NCBI GenBank assembly: GCA_944472155.2
Contig: OX235279.1
Coordinates: 48,643,564 to 48,707,563 of the forward strand
Length of the DNA stretch: 64,000 nt
Reading direction: 5' to 3'
Source of the DNA: Trichobilharzia szidati
Taxonomy: Eukaryota; Platyhelminthes; Trematoda; Strigeidida; Schistosomatidae
Shown: positions 42,901 through 56,449 of the stretch, piece after piece
How the letters are laid out: each line of letters begins with the position of its first letter
Position numbering within the stretch: the stretch's first letter is position 1
Position numbers and translations under genes: made by a program
The notes under the pieces: generated by a model
What the model was told of the DNA's origin: nothing
Databases searched by the model: none
Seen by the model: the letters and a program-made list of their open reading frames with translations, nothing else

Positions 42901-45900
42901 TGTATTACGTAACTCCAATTACCAATCTTCACCTGTTTAGTTAAAATAACTATAACCAATTGTATTTTTGTTTGATAAACTTAATGTACATATACATACA
43001 AAATAACACATCTATTTGCGATTGTACAGCTAAGAAAATGAATTTGCCGAAAAGAGACTCTTCGCTGATCTACGCTTTTTGTTTTCAAAAGGCTTTTACC
43101 GTAAATACTCCATTCTTTGTAGACACTCATGATATCATTGGGGTCAAACTCAGGACCGTAAGGTTACGGGGTGAGCACTGTGACCATTCAACCAACAGGA
43201 TGGAATCCCATGGCCGACTGTACAAAATGCACACACATGTAAAGGGCTGCAACGAGTAGCATCAGTACACCTTTCTTAGGAAAACCCAAAGTAACATCAA
43301 TGGTAACACACACACACACACACACAAATATTCTGCCAATTAGCGACATTTATCTCCACCGCCAGTCAATGTTATCAACAAAATATTTGATAATAATAAC
43401 TTTATTCCAAGTCCTCATACCCGAGGCTACGTACAGACGCAAATTCATCCCACAGTCAATCATACTAATAAGCAGTCTGACCTCTATTATTTATACTATA
43501 CATTTTAACTAAACACTTGTCAGCAGAAGCTAAATCTAATACAAAATGTGTTCAGTGACTTTATTTTGCAGCTGTAGTGAGGATAGTACCTGACTAATAC
43601 ACTCAAGGCCACTGGTCTGTACCCAGGTCATCTGCCACATCTCCTTAAAATCTCACCAGTCACCACCCAGTGACAGTGAAGATAACTGTGAATATTATTA
43701 CCAGGTGAATAAGTGAAGGTAGTATATATAACAAATACCTAACTCTCTCTCACTCTGTTTTTCTACGTATCTATCTATACCATAAAATGTAGTTATTTGT
43801 GTGCACTACTCTCTATATGCCGTTGATTAATGTGCAACACATGCTTAGATGGTTTCCAGATTAGATTAGTTAATGACTATTTCATGTCTTCTTATCTAAT
43901 TAATGTATAACTAACAACAATGTGAATCATTTGAAAAATTCAAATATAAAGAAAAATCAATAATGGTAATTACACTATCAACTATCTAGGTGCATAATAA
44001 TAATAACAATCATAATAATCATGGCTCGATGTGCACAGACAAATGAATAAACAATCGTTACTCTAAACTAAAATATTCGTCTGTGTTTATGTACTTGATT
44101 ATCTGCATATGCTATTAGTAATAATAATAATAATAATCTATCAATGTTCCTTTCACATTCTGCCAAAATAATCAAACTGACCATTAAACACGTTTTCTGC
44201 GAGCAGACCTGCATGCAGTGCACACTATTTTTTTTTTGGAAGCATTAATGATACATGCACGCATTGTATGCGATGTGTGTCAAGCATACTGCTCAGTCGA
44301 CTATGGGTCAAAGTGTACATGTTGTCAGTGGAATCCGTGATTTCATCACTAAAAGTCTAGTGTGCTTCGATTATTCTTTTTGCATAGGTATTTACAAAAC
44401 TTATACAAAAGTTATAAACTACGTGAAATAATGGCGTTTTATGCCATCTGGTGCACACACACACACAAACAGAGTATCAATACATTCAGGTAGTAAACTG
44501 ACAGAAAACTATACTGTGTCAATTTAGTTTTTTAAAGCCATGTAGAATAGTGTTCTGTGCGAATATAATGCGTCAGAAATCGATGACAATGTAACCTGGA
44601 GATCACGTGTTCGCAGATAGGAAGCGTTATGTTGATGTGGTGTGAATAAAAAAGAGTATTCATGCATAACCGTAAGGTTGTATAAGAGCTAACCTAAGAT
44701 GTCGACGATCTATACTACGGAAACGAATAAAATAGAGGTTGTGAAGCCAGCCGATCGGTTAAATTTCTACTGGCTAATGGGAATGTACTGTGTTGTGTTC
44801 TCTGCCATATCAAATAGAAGACTTAAGTCTGCCTTATTTCTTAGCGCTATGGTGACAAGAGGAAATACATTGCTATATATATTCCTTTCAGGTTATGTTT
44901 CCTAGTCGCCTGTTTTTCTTTATTTTTCGACAAAGTTTGTGTGTGCATTATTTACCGCCTAATAGAATTGCGCGCACACGCACACACATGTACATACAAA
45001 CACGAGCAATGCAGCTCGTAGAGACACTAACATTGTCAGCAAGTAACTCTTCACATCCTCTGCAATAGAGGCCTAAGTTGTGATAACACTGATATTTAAT
45101 TAATTCTTTCACGTTCCCAGTGGAACATAGGGCTCCAAGCTAGAGGCTTGAAGTTTCTGTAGCAGTGTTTATTTTTACAGGATGGGGTTGCTAGCCTCAT
45201 GCCCAACCTTTCCTCTTCACCAGCTTTTTAAGTTCTGGCTTATCGAGGTTAAGGAGTGCGTCGGCCGGGGATCGAACCCCGGACCATGTACATGGTCGGC
45301 AAGCGTCCTAACCGCTATGCCACCTACGCACTGACATCGAGTAGAGATATATTCTGACTAATGTAGCCCCTGGTTTGTAAAAGTTCAAGGTTAGTAGAGA
45401 GTGGTCTCCAACCTATGACCAAAATTATTATCATTTCACTAAGGAGTTTTACCTCGACCTATTCTATCGAATATCTATAATAATCTGGCATATAGTATAT
45501 ATACATGCTGACATATCAGAATACAGATGAACCGTGTTGTTTTACACCCCAGTCAGCAAAGAATGCTGATCTTTAATATATAGTATATGCCCTGGTAAAC
45601 AATTTATATGAATGCGTGAAATCTGTTCAATTGGTAAATGCAGATACAAATTAGAAACATAGATATATATAAGTGAGCAAGGAATATGCTTTCCAAGACC
45701 TCCCATCAAAATCAACAGAATTAAAGGTGCATTGAAAAGAGCATTTCCTGCCGCCATACTCATTCCACATTACAACAGGGTATGCTCGTTAAACCAGTCA
45801 AAAGTAGAGATATAAGTATTCTGCTCTGCATGTCAACTCCAACTGCATTTACCAATTCCACATGCACTTGAGGCTGCAAGTACATAGGAATCACTGAGAG

Positions 45901-48900
45901 GAGGAGAGCGTCTACTACATTCTCTGAGCATATTTCTAAAAGTTTCCTTTTGAAAGGCAGCAAAGTAGTGTTCCCAGGTGCAGTTGTGACACAATATCTA
46001 ATTGACACAGGACATACAGTGGAAATTAGTCAGGCTTTGAAAATAATCAATACACAAAGAAAAGTATATGGTTACTTCGGTTCTCAGAAGCCATTGCCAT
46101 CAAAAGATTTCGACCCAACCTATGCATACAGAAAGATAGTGTGACTAATCTCTCATTGCCCGAGTAACCATAATTGATTTGTTCGTGTGCTTTTGTGTAT
46201 TGTTTTGTTGCATACCATTCCAGTCAATCTTGATTTTGATTTTCACTCACTGACTGAGTTGAACTCACTATTAAAGTTCCAAATCTGCTAAATTTTTTAT
46301 CTATTTTATACTTTTACTTCACTATTCACCCCCACCCTACTGAGCTCTCCACCATAATATGTATAAATTCACTCTGTTGTTCTATCCTGTATTTTGTCTC
46401 TAGTTTATCATTGTTTCCGAGCGAAATCTGAACCCCACCCCTTTGTCTAATTACTATATATATAGTTACTCCTTTAACATTGAATAATTGTACACTTACA
46501 CCGTCTTTGAAATTATTTTGCCTATACTTTCTATCTATAACTTGAAATCATTGTAAAAAGTATGTTCAGACACCATTTTGTAACATATAGCTAGCTGATT
46601 TATTTAGGATGTACGCAGTTGAAGAGAATCCACGAAATAAAACGAGCTCGTCTTATTGTCCTGCAAATATGTTCATTCTTTCTTTATTCAAACGAATAAA
46701 GGGAACCGGCTGTATGAAAAGCTATATGGGTGATATGGGGTGTTTCTAAGCTCATTGGAAATGTCAATAAAGGTGTAAAATGTCAGGAAGAAGAGACGTC
46801 AGTTAAGTAGTATAGTCTTATAAAGCCTAAAACACTAAATGATGAATAATGTTCAGAAATAGTTTTTACAAAAAAAACAAACAACATACAGCTGTAGAAT
46901 TTCAACTTAAATACGCTATTCAGTAAGGCTGGCACATCCCATATCTAATAAAAAGTATTCAAACTCACAGGTCGTAACTACAATGCTACAATTAGACACA
47001 CCGAACAGAGTTTAAAAATTTCTTGTTTCACTCCTTGCTTTTCAAGTAGAACACAGGGCTTCAAGCTTTGAAGTTCCAGTGGTAGTGGTGGTGTTTTACG
47101 GGGTGGGGGGGGTTCACGTTACCCAGCCTCACACCCAATCTATCCACTTTCTTTTCCGAACTTACTATATGCTAGTGTAAGCTAGGCTAGGCTTTCAGTG
47201 TATGCATATATGGTGAAACTCTACAGAAGAGAATTGAGGCAGTGATCGGACAAAACCTGTCTGTATCTGAACGTCCACCAACTTCCGTTGGCCTAACAAA
47301 AACCGAAGACGACAGACACCTTCAATTTATTTCTGCTGTTCTCCTCTGAAAAACAATCTCTGTTTATTTTCAACAGGTAACAAACACACACATACACAAA
47401 ACAAACAGTCAGAAGGTAAACAGAAGCGAACTATTGGCATTAAATCAAATTTACATAATTCCTATTGCTGTTATTCAACTTTTCAATTAATTGGAAAAAG
47501 GTTCCCCCGTCCTCCTCATAATCAATAAATCAAATGAATGTTGTTTACTTGTTTGTCAAAAAGCCTAACCTCAAAACATTTCTCCTCGTATTAATTACAG
47601 TCATTATTTGCTTATCTGTCCATTTGTTTACTATTTCGCTTTTTGTTAAATGAGTGAGTGTTGTGTGTGTGTGTGTGTACGCACATTTTAGGTGTTTATG
47701 CTTACAGAGGTGAGTCTCCTTCCTGGAGGATTACGTAAACGTAAACAAAATCTATTTATATGTGATTGACTGTCGCTTTCAGAAGAAGAGGTAGGAAACA
47801 TAACATTCAAGAGAAATATACTACTGAAATGCTTAGTGAAAAGCAACTGATGAGCAATTTAAGAATGGATAAGAGTATTTTGTACACAATCAATCAGCAT
47901 AGTGATAAAACGTTAATTCCAAAAATTATAGAAGCAAATTAAGCGCATCATAGAATGCAGAGATGGTCTGTCTGCCTGTCTATCTATCTATCTATCTGAT
48001 CCTTTTCTCTCCCAACCAATCCACCTTCAGCGCGTTAACTCCTTCAAGATGGCTTTTTTAAGAACATAAAATTATAATTCACACGCAGTATTATTCAAAA
48101 AGTTATCAGTGTGGATATCAAATGGAATACTTCTTACATTCTGAGTGAAACATAGAGCTTCATCAAGCTCTTGAACTTCAACAGCAGTAGTATTGCTTCT
48201 ACGGGTTGGGATTGCTAGCACCAAGTCCAACCGTCCCTCTTTTCCGGGCCTATTTTCGGCTAGGTGAGTGCACCGGCCTGAAATCAAAGCAGAACCTCCC
48301 ACATGGTTGGCTAGCATTCTGCCATTAAACCATTTGGGCAATAGACTAAAGGAATAATTTGAAGCCAACATTGACATACCGACTGGTGTGTCACCGGCGT
48401 CGGCAAGAGCTTCTAACAACTAAATGAAATTTTCTCATCTGCTATGTTCTCTCCTAAATGACTTTATCTACCATTTCTAAAGAATAGCTGTGAATTTTTC
48501 TAATACTAAAGAGCAATGAATACGCCTCAGGAACTATTTTACTAAAAACAATGATTTAATCTAAAGCATGTTTCTTTCCCATAGACAGAATGCGCTAAAG
48601 CTGTTGTCTAGAGAGACAGTGTAAGCTCTCCGATTAAACTATCCAGCTCAGAGGACACAAGTACTCTAATATCATCCACCTGACCAACGAATCTTCTTCT
48701 TCTTCATCATCCCCATTCCTGTAACAACTGAGTTTTGAGTGGAAAAGAATCCACGTATTCCAGTCATGAGTTGCAATGGACAGATTTTTAACATACAACG
48801 AATACTTCATTACTTACTAGAGTCCAGTTAATCAATTATTAGAATGTATCCAGCCGAACAGAGATGGTCAAGATATATTTATTACTCAATAGCCTACTAT

Positions 48901-51900
48901 TACAAATTAAGGACTTAAACAGTTCGGAAATGATGTGCACCCTTGTCGAGTCATTTGGTTAGAACACCAACCTAATGAGATACAAACACATTCAGGTTAA
49001 TTAGAGCGAAATATAAAGATTCTATTGTTCTAATCCACAATATAGACGTTATTATTAAACTCATGAGGTGAAAAGCTACTTGGGCTAAATCTCAGCTTTA
49101 AGGTACAACTGTTTTTCCTGAAGAATTAGTAAACAGAAAGACAGCCAGTGAATGCTAATACCTGTAAGCAAAATTATTAAAAGTAACGGGAATAGTCATA
49201 ATGCCAGTTGCAATCTGTCCGGAGAAGACGTGATTTCAAAGCACATATAGTCACACTAAAAAGTAAGTCTTAGCCAGTGCAGTTGTAGTGTCAACTGTAT
49301 GCAGTCAAATGTTTTCATTATCATAATACTGAAATCAAATACTCATAGTGTGGTGGTGTAATACAGACAGTGTGTTCCAACGGAATATATTTTTTTTATT
49401 CCTTCACGTTCCCAGTGGAACATAGGGCTTCAAGCTAGAGGCTTGAAGTTTCTGTAGCAGGATGGGGTTGCTAGCCTCATGCCCAACCTTTCTCTTCACC
49501 AGCGTTATTTCTGGCTTAGCGAGGTAAAGGAGTGCGCCGGCCGGGGATCGAACCCCGGACCATGTGCATAGTCGGCGAGCGTCCTAACCGCTATGCCACC
49601 GACGCATCCAACCGAATATGATTCTAACATATTCCCACAATTCAATACAGCATTAGCAACAGAATACAATATATCTATTTGAACATTCTATTTCATGTCG
49701 TTTAATGTAATCCAAAATCACACGCTCAGTGATTGGTTAGAGAATATAAAACTATATATGTGGTGGTTTGATCACTTGAAAATATACCTTGGCTTCCGTA
49801 TCTTGCCTTCTGTTGTTACAATAGTAGTGTAGTGAGAAACAAGCAATGAACGATTAAAATTCAACCGGTTCAGTAGCTACTTGCTTCAGATGCGTGCTGG
49901 ATACCGCCAGTTTATTTCATGCGGGGAGTGTATAAATCACTCATTTATACCTCGTGAAGACTGACTGTCGCTAACAAATATGAGAAAAAGAGTCCAATTA
50001 CAATAGATAACTCTTCTTCTACATTCGCTGGAATCGTTTTAAGAGGCTTGTTTTTAAGGACTGATTAAAAATGTTGGAGTGAAAAACACCATCAATAATC
50101 TGATGTCAGGCAAAAGACAACACATAACACATTTACATAAGCTAATTGCTTCCCATTTCCTCAGGTGAACAGCCTTAATAGCTGGTCGTCCTAAAAGGAT
50201 GAATCAACCAGCAGTTTCTATGAGTTCGAACTGTTCAGATATTCCAGATACACAGACTATCCGACGGCATATCTCTATCTCAGTTACGCATATGCCTAGA
50301 ATAACAGGTAAACCTAGGAAGGCAGTCAGTTTTGTTTTTCATTTATAGAACAACTTCTGAGCAAAAGCACTGATTGAAGAGAAATCAGGGCTCACAAGTC
50401 TAATTAATTAATGACTTATGTTGTCCACAAAAGCATCACATATTATGATAAGATTGAAACATTTTAAAGTGTGCTGATTAATTAGCGTTTTTTTAAAAGT
50501 ACATGTTTATTAAATAAAACAAAACAATTCCTTCACCTAAGGAGATGAAACACAAACATAGATACAGGCACAGATGGTTGACCGGTAAGTGAAGTTTGTT
50601 ACTCAGAGAAATCTTTTGCATGCATAATCTAAAAACCTTAAGATTTTACACTGATTAATTACTTATATTATAACGTAGTCTTCTCTATGCCACAAAGCAA
50701 ATTAGTCATGAATACTGCCGTAAGACTAAATAAGAATAGGTGCAGAATGTCACATGGAAAACTGCACGATTGTCCGAATTCTCAATGATAAAGTCAAGTC
50801 ACTACTTGTATATAGTTTAGAGACTTGGCACGTGTTGTCGAACATATTCCCAACAAACAGCCTACTTCCGACTTTCATCAACAGTTGCCCCCTTCTCTAT
50901 CTCGATAGAGAAGATCAGATGACCGGCCAAAAAGGATAAGCAACCAACAAGGAACTCTCATAGGCAGTAAAAGCAACCAGTAATCTGTTGCGAAACCAAC
51001 AAATAGGAACAGGTGATGGCATGAACGTACGCTAAGTGTTCGGATGGCACCCAAACACGAAGCGATGGGGGGTTTGAGGGCCACATCGAGAGGATGATGC
51101 AAAGTGGAAATGAAAGTTTGTAGGCTGTCCTGGAGTCGGTTGAAAATGATGGCAGAAGAATAGGGTATAATAGAGATGTGTCACTGAAGTGTAATGTTCC
51201 ACTCAGAACTGCAAGAAACAGATACTAATAACAATTAACTCGTGTGCGGAGGATATATAAAGTTATCTTGTAGGGGAAAAAACAACAATCAATAACTGTC
51301 TAGCGCAGCGTTTTGTTTTAGATGTTTTTTGTATTTCAAGTCATTTAGTGAAAACAGTTTACACAGCAAGTAAGTCACGACAACTATCCACCTGAAAGGT
51401 ATTTTCCCCTTTTTAAAATCTGTCCATTTCAGTAATGAAGAAACTCATGCATTAACTATGAAACAGATAAATATAATTAGTTTTTACTAAGGTATTCAAA
51501 AAAAAACTACAACTAAAAAACTAATGTTAAACAATACGACAACACTTACCGAATTGAATCTTTATCAATTGCTGGTGACAAGTGCTCGAAAAGGACTTCA
51601 GTAATTTCCGAAGCATTGAAACGTGGCCTTATTCGCCTGCATATCAATGCACGATCCAGAAACACTGTAAGTTGAGCCATCTGACATTCAAACATATTGT
51701 ACGCCTGCCTACAACGATCCAAACCACCAGCTGAGGCTCCACCTCTACCACCGGCACTGCCTCCATTGCTGTTCGCGCTCATACCTCCTGCTCCGCCATT
51801 TGTCCCATCTACAGAATTCTGTTCAGTTTTACGATAGACGGAACTCTTCTGTTGTCCTGTTGTTACATGCCCGCTTGATGGACCGTTGACATTTCCACCA

Positions 51901-54900
51901 GTTGTAACTACAGTATCGTTTGACGTTAGATTTCTAGCGAAATGATGTGATGTATTAGTAGGAGCAGTTGTAATAGCAGTAGTTGCTGCAGAATACCGAT
52001 CATTTAATACTTCTCCAGTTTGTGGATTCAAAACTACCATCTCTTGTTGTTGTTGTCGAAGTACACCAGCTTGATGATGCATTATATACTGTTCAGGGTG
52101 TAAGGGTTGCAGGGAACCGACCACACTATGCGGTTAATACAATAGAATAGATAAAAGTCCGTATAAATTAACTGACGAAATTCTAGTGAATTGAATATAA
52201 GAAATGAATGTGTGCGTGTGTGTGTTTGTGTGGTGACAGTAAAATCACAGCAAAATTACAAAAATTGGTTTAAATATCATATCATGTACAGATTTTTACC
52301 CTACGGTAGCAATGTAAGGTATTCATTCATTCATAAACCAACCACCATAGACCTAATCTAATCGCAAGAACAACGGGAACAACGACAGCGTATTTCAATT
52401 GAGATAGGACGATGATAACCACGGCTTAGTGTGTGTAGGCTTTAATAGAATAAAAATTAAGAACATTCAAAAACAAGACACACTAAAGAAGTCATGTGAC
52501 AGCCTCGATTACTAGATGACCAATAGTATGAAGGTATGTTGTGGTTATGTGTGTGTAGTGTGCACACTGCTCTAGTAGTAGTGGGTGTACACACACGTGT
52601 ACCTGCTTACACACATATACACACGAACATTGAAAGTCATCGTTTTCCGTTCACTAACTACTATATAATAATTATTTCTCGTCTGCACTCTTACCTACTT
52701 CTAGATGTCGGTTCACTACTACTATATAAATCAAACCTGAAACCATGATACGAAATCTCCATAGAAAAGAAACCAATTACAGATACCTCTTTAAATAATA
52801 ATGGTATTCGAAACAATACCAGTTAAAAGTGCAGTACTCTGAACTTTTCACTATATATACAAGTATTGAATAAATGTGTTTGTACTTTTGCGTAGAAGTC
52901 AGTCAGTCAGTAAAATTATATTCACAATTCCATCCCATTTAAGAGATTTACCAAATCTGAAGGTGTGTCTAATTTGTGCCTATGTTGGTGTGTTGTGTGT
53001 CTGTATGTATGTGTTTATACAAATGTATAGGTGTGAACACGTGAACTAAACTATTCTTATCAGTACCAAAATGGAACAGATTTCAATAGATATATAGTGT
53101 AACAACACTTCGTCGTGTATTTTTTTCGCTATCTCTTACAAGTGTGACTTAGTGATTTGAGCAACTTAGAGGAGTTTGTTACTGTGGTAACAAAATATCA
53201 GTGGTGTGTGTGCATGTGTATGTGTATCTGCTTGTGTACATTCATGGACAAGGGAAGCAAACGAGGTACCACCGAATCACCTAATGTCATACAATGAAGT
53301 CTACTGGGTGCCTTCTTCCGTCCCTCAATTAGTCAGCCTGAAAAACGTTAGTGCAAGAAGAGTGAGCGGGTCACAGCAGTAGAAATATAATTGACACCCA
53401 TGTTAGACAGATTTATTTTTGATATGACACACACTGATATGGTTTCAGTCGTTGGGTTATATTTTGAGCACAATTTATTGCTCATAATCCTGTTCCATTT
53501 TCGTAATATTTCGCTCGACAGGTGCGGTGTCATTCCTATTGCGCCTGTCTGGTGTTGATTCAATGAACAAAAATTCTGTGATTAACCACTCTGTCTCTCT
53601 CCACCTAACTAATATTAAATTTCGGTTATTTTTGTTTTTACTTTATCCCAACGTATTGTGTGTGACTGCATACAAATGAATGCAGAGTTTTTCTCGAGAT
53701 TACTTAACTTCACGGATCACCCTAATCTTGAAGAAGAATATGTCTCAGTCTCCCTCCCTCTCCTCCAGATTTAATTTTGTCATACCTTTTTACACTACAT
53801 TAATCATGAACTGGTTAAATTTGATTGGTTCATATTATCACCATACCATTGATTCAATTTTCTTTTAAACCAATGTTCGCACTTCCCAGTTAACTTACTT
53901 GAAATGGTTCCTTTTAATAAGGATTCGTGAGTATTTATCAGTTGTCTAGGGTTTTTAATTGATGTATCCTTTGATTGGACAGTAGTAACTATAGTGTGAT
54001 GTGTCTAGTCCTTTCTTTGGTGCAGACTGAGTTTTATCAGTCAGGTTTGCAATGTGGCTACCATTCTAGGTAGCTCGCCATCACGGTGCACATTGATTTG
54101 ATGATATTAGATGATTGGAGGCAATAGGCAAGAAGCCTTCTTGTCACTTCATAAATGCGCCATTGTACCAAAAACTTAATTATGGTTATTTTGGGAAATC
54201 AATCAGTTACTGTTATTAAATTGTACGTCAATTTCGCTCTGAAAATCGATTTTAATCTAATCGGAAATTCTTCAAAAGTTTTAAAACCTGCCTAAATTAC
54301 ATCTTGATACGACAGCGAATGTTATACTTTAGTTTAAATCATATGACTGATCGATAGATCTATCACATTTAGGCTGTAACGTGACTTTTTGACTTTCTTG
54401 TGCTCCTTCATATAGAAGTACCGCCTATACATACACATAAATACTTTATGACGCCAACTTTCACACGTCTATTTGAGTCACTGATCGGGTAGGATGAAAA
54501 GCGAGCTATTAACGTGCATTTCGCCAAAGTCTTTTGTTATTTATAAATTGTATTTCAGCACATGTGAATTACACAGCTACAACACATATTAATTTTAAAA
54601 AAAACTGAAAAAAGTCAACAGAAATTATTAAGCTAGGCAGTGATTGACGTAAACAGCGCCATCGCCATATTGGATTCATTTTTTCTTCATACTATCAGCG
54701 TTCCGAGTGGAGTATAGGGCTTCAAACTTTGAAGTTTCATTAGCGATGGCCACGTTTATTTTTACAGGTTGAGGTTGATATCCTCGTGGCGAACCTTCCC
54801 TCTTTCTCTGACTTACTACTGACCAGTGAACTAGACTAGGTTTCAGGGTGCTTCAGGCGAGGATTCAACCCGTTTTTCTTGCCTGTGTGGGAAGCATTCT

Positions 54901-56401
54901 ATATATACATATATATATATATATATCTTCCATTCCTTCACTTATCCGCCGTCATCCTGTGTAAATTCAGCCAAGCCTGATAGAAAAACACCTGGAAGTC
55001 CAATGATACATGTCGTATTAGTTTGTATTTTCCATAGCTGAATGGGATTTTGTATTGATCAGATACAGTATAAACTAGTGTCTATTGAGAAACTATCCCA
55101 GCTCAGCGACGATGTCATTCAGTGGCTAATATATGTGTAAAACTTGGGCAATGAGGTAGTATGCATTTCTGTATTAGTTTGTTTACTGGATGGTGTTGGG
55201 AACACAATTTATTGTACACAATCATATCGATTATAACTACACAACTTCGGAACTCGAATTTTATAGCTCCTCTTTTTTTTCTCCACATTTGACAAAGGGG
55301 TAGAATTTTCCAGGTGTTCAGGAAAGGCGCTGAGTTTACTCCTATTGCTCATGTTCTCAGTTGACTTGATAAATAAATAAATATTGCAAACTGATAGAAG
55401 TTGGAATTCGTGAGCTACTGGTTCTGGTCCTAGAGGGTGAATTGTCTACAAGCTCGACCTGTTACCGGAAGGTCCAGGGATTTGGCCCCCAGTGGATGCC
55501 TACTGATGAGGAGTCCCAAAGCAGGACGAAACAGCTGTTCAGTACCCTCAGGTTTTCTATTCCTTCTACGACTGATGTCAACTAGTGATCAAGTCCATGC
55601 ACACCAATACTTGATAAATAAAGCTTCAATTATCAGGCCGGGGTCAGTTAAACCAATGGTGCAGAGAAACACCTAGATAAATATAAATTAGTTGATCCTA
55701 ATAAGATAAGAACTCTAGAAGACAGCTCAGCTACATACAAAAGGTGACAGTTATAAAATCTAAAATAACAGGATCGAGGGGGAGATTGATAACTGAAGCC
55801 TTATTTATCGAATCAACTGAGAACACATGCAAACAGGAATGACTCAGCAGTTGTCACGCGCACATCTGGAAAAATGTTCTACCCTTACGACAAATGGGAA
55901 AGAAGACTGACTAATGTAAAACTCAAGTCTCAAAGTTGTGTAGTTACAGTGATACATATTCAACATACAAATTAATATGGGATTTCATTCAGTGGTTGTT
56001 AGTTTATGACACTTTTGAGGCATAAATTAGAATCGGAAATATCTCAACCACACTACGTGAGTTATAGACGCCAAGAATCAGTCTTGTACTGTGATCTTTT
56101 ACTAAATACCAAAACAAAAAAGAATTTAGTTTATCAGTGATTTATACACTGTTTATCTCATAATATAACAGCAGTCTTTTGGGGGAAATAATCGCTTTTT
56201 CCATTTGAGTCATATACCGACTCTTATTTCCTTATTTATTGAACCGGTTTTATATTGGTACATCAGAAATCACTAGTCTGCTGTACGCGTGTATATCTCA
56301 GCTAAGCAGTCATGACTAGATAGTTAGTTTCTTTGTGTCCAATTTGTTGTTTAGCAGACAATAACAAAATATTTAAAACGCACATTGCAAGTACCTTCCG
56401 T

Positions 56402-56449
<48 letters not shown>

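Noticed and set aside
48072..48419. 115-codon minus-strand frame
   Set aside because: Lies mostly within a B' SINE copy.
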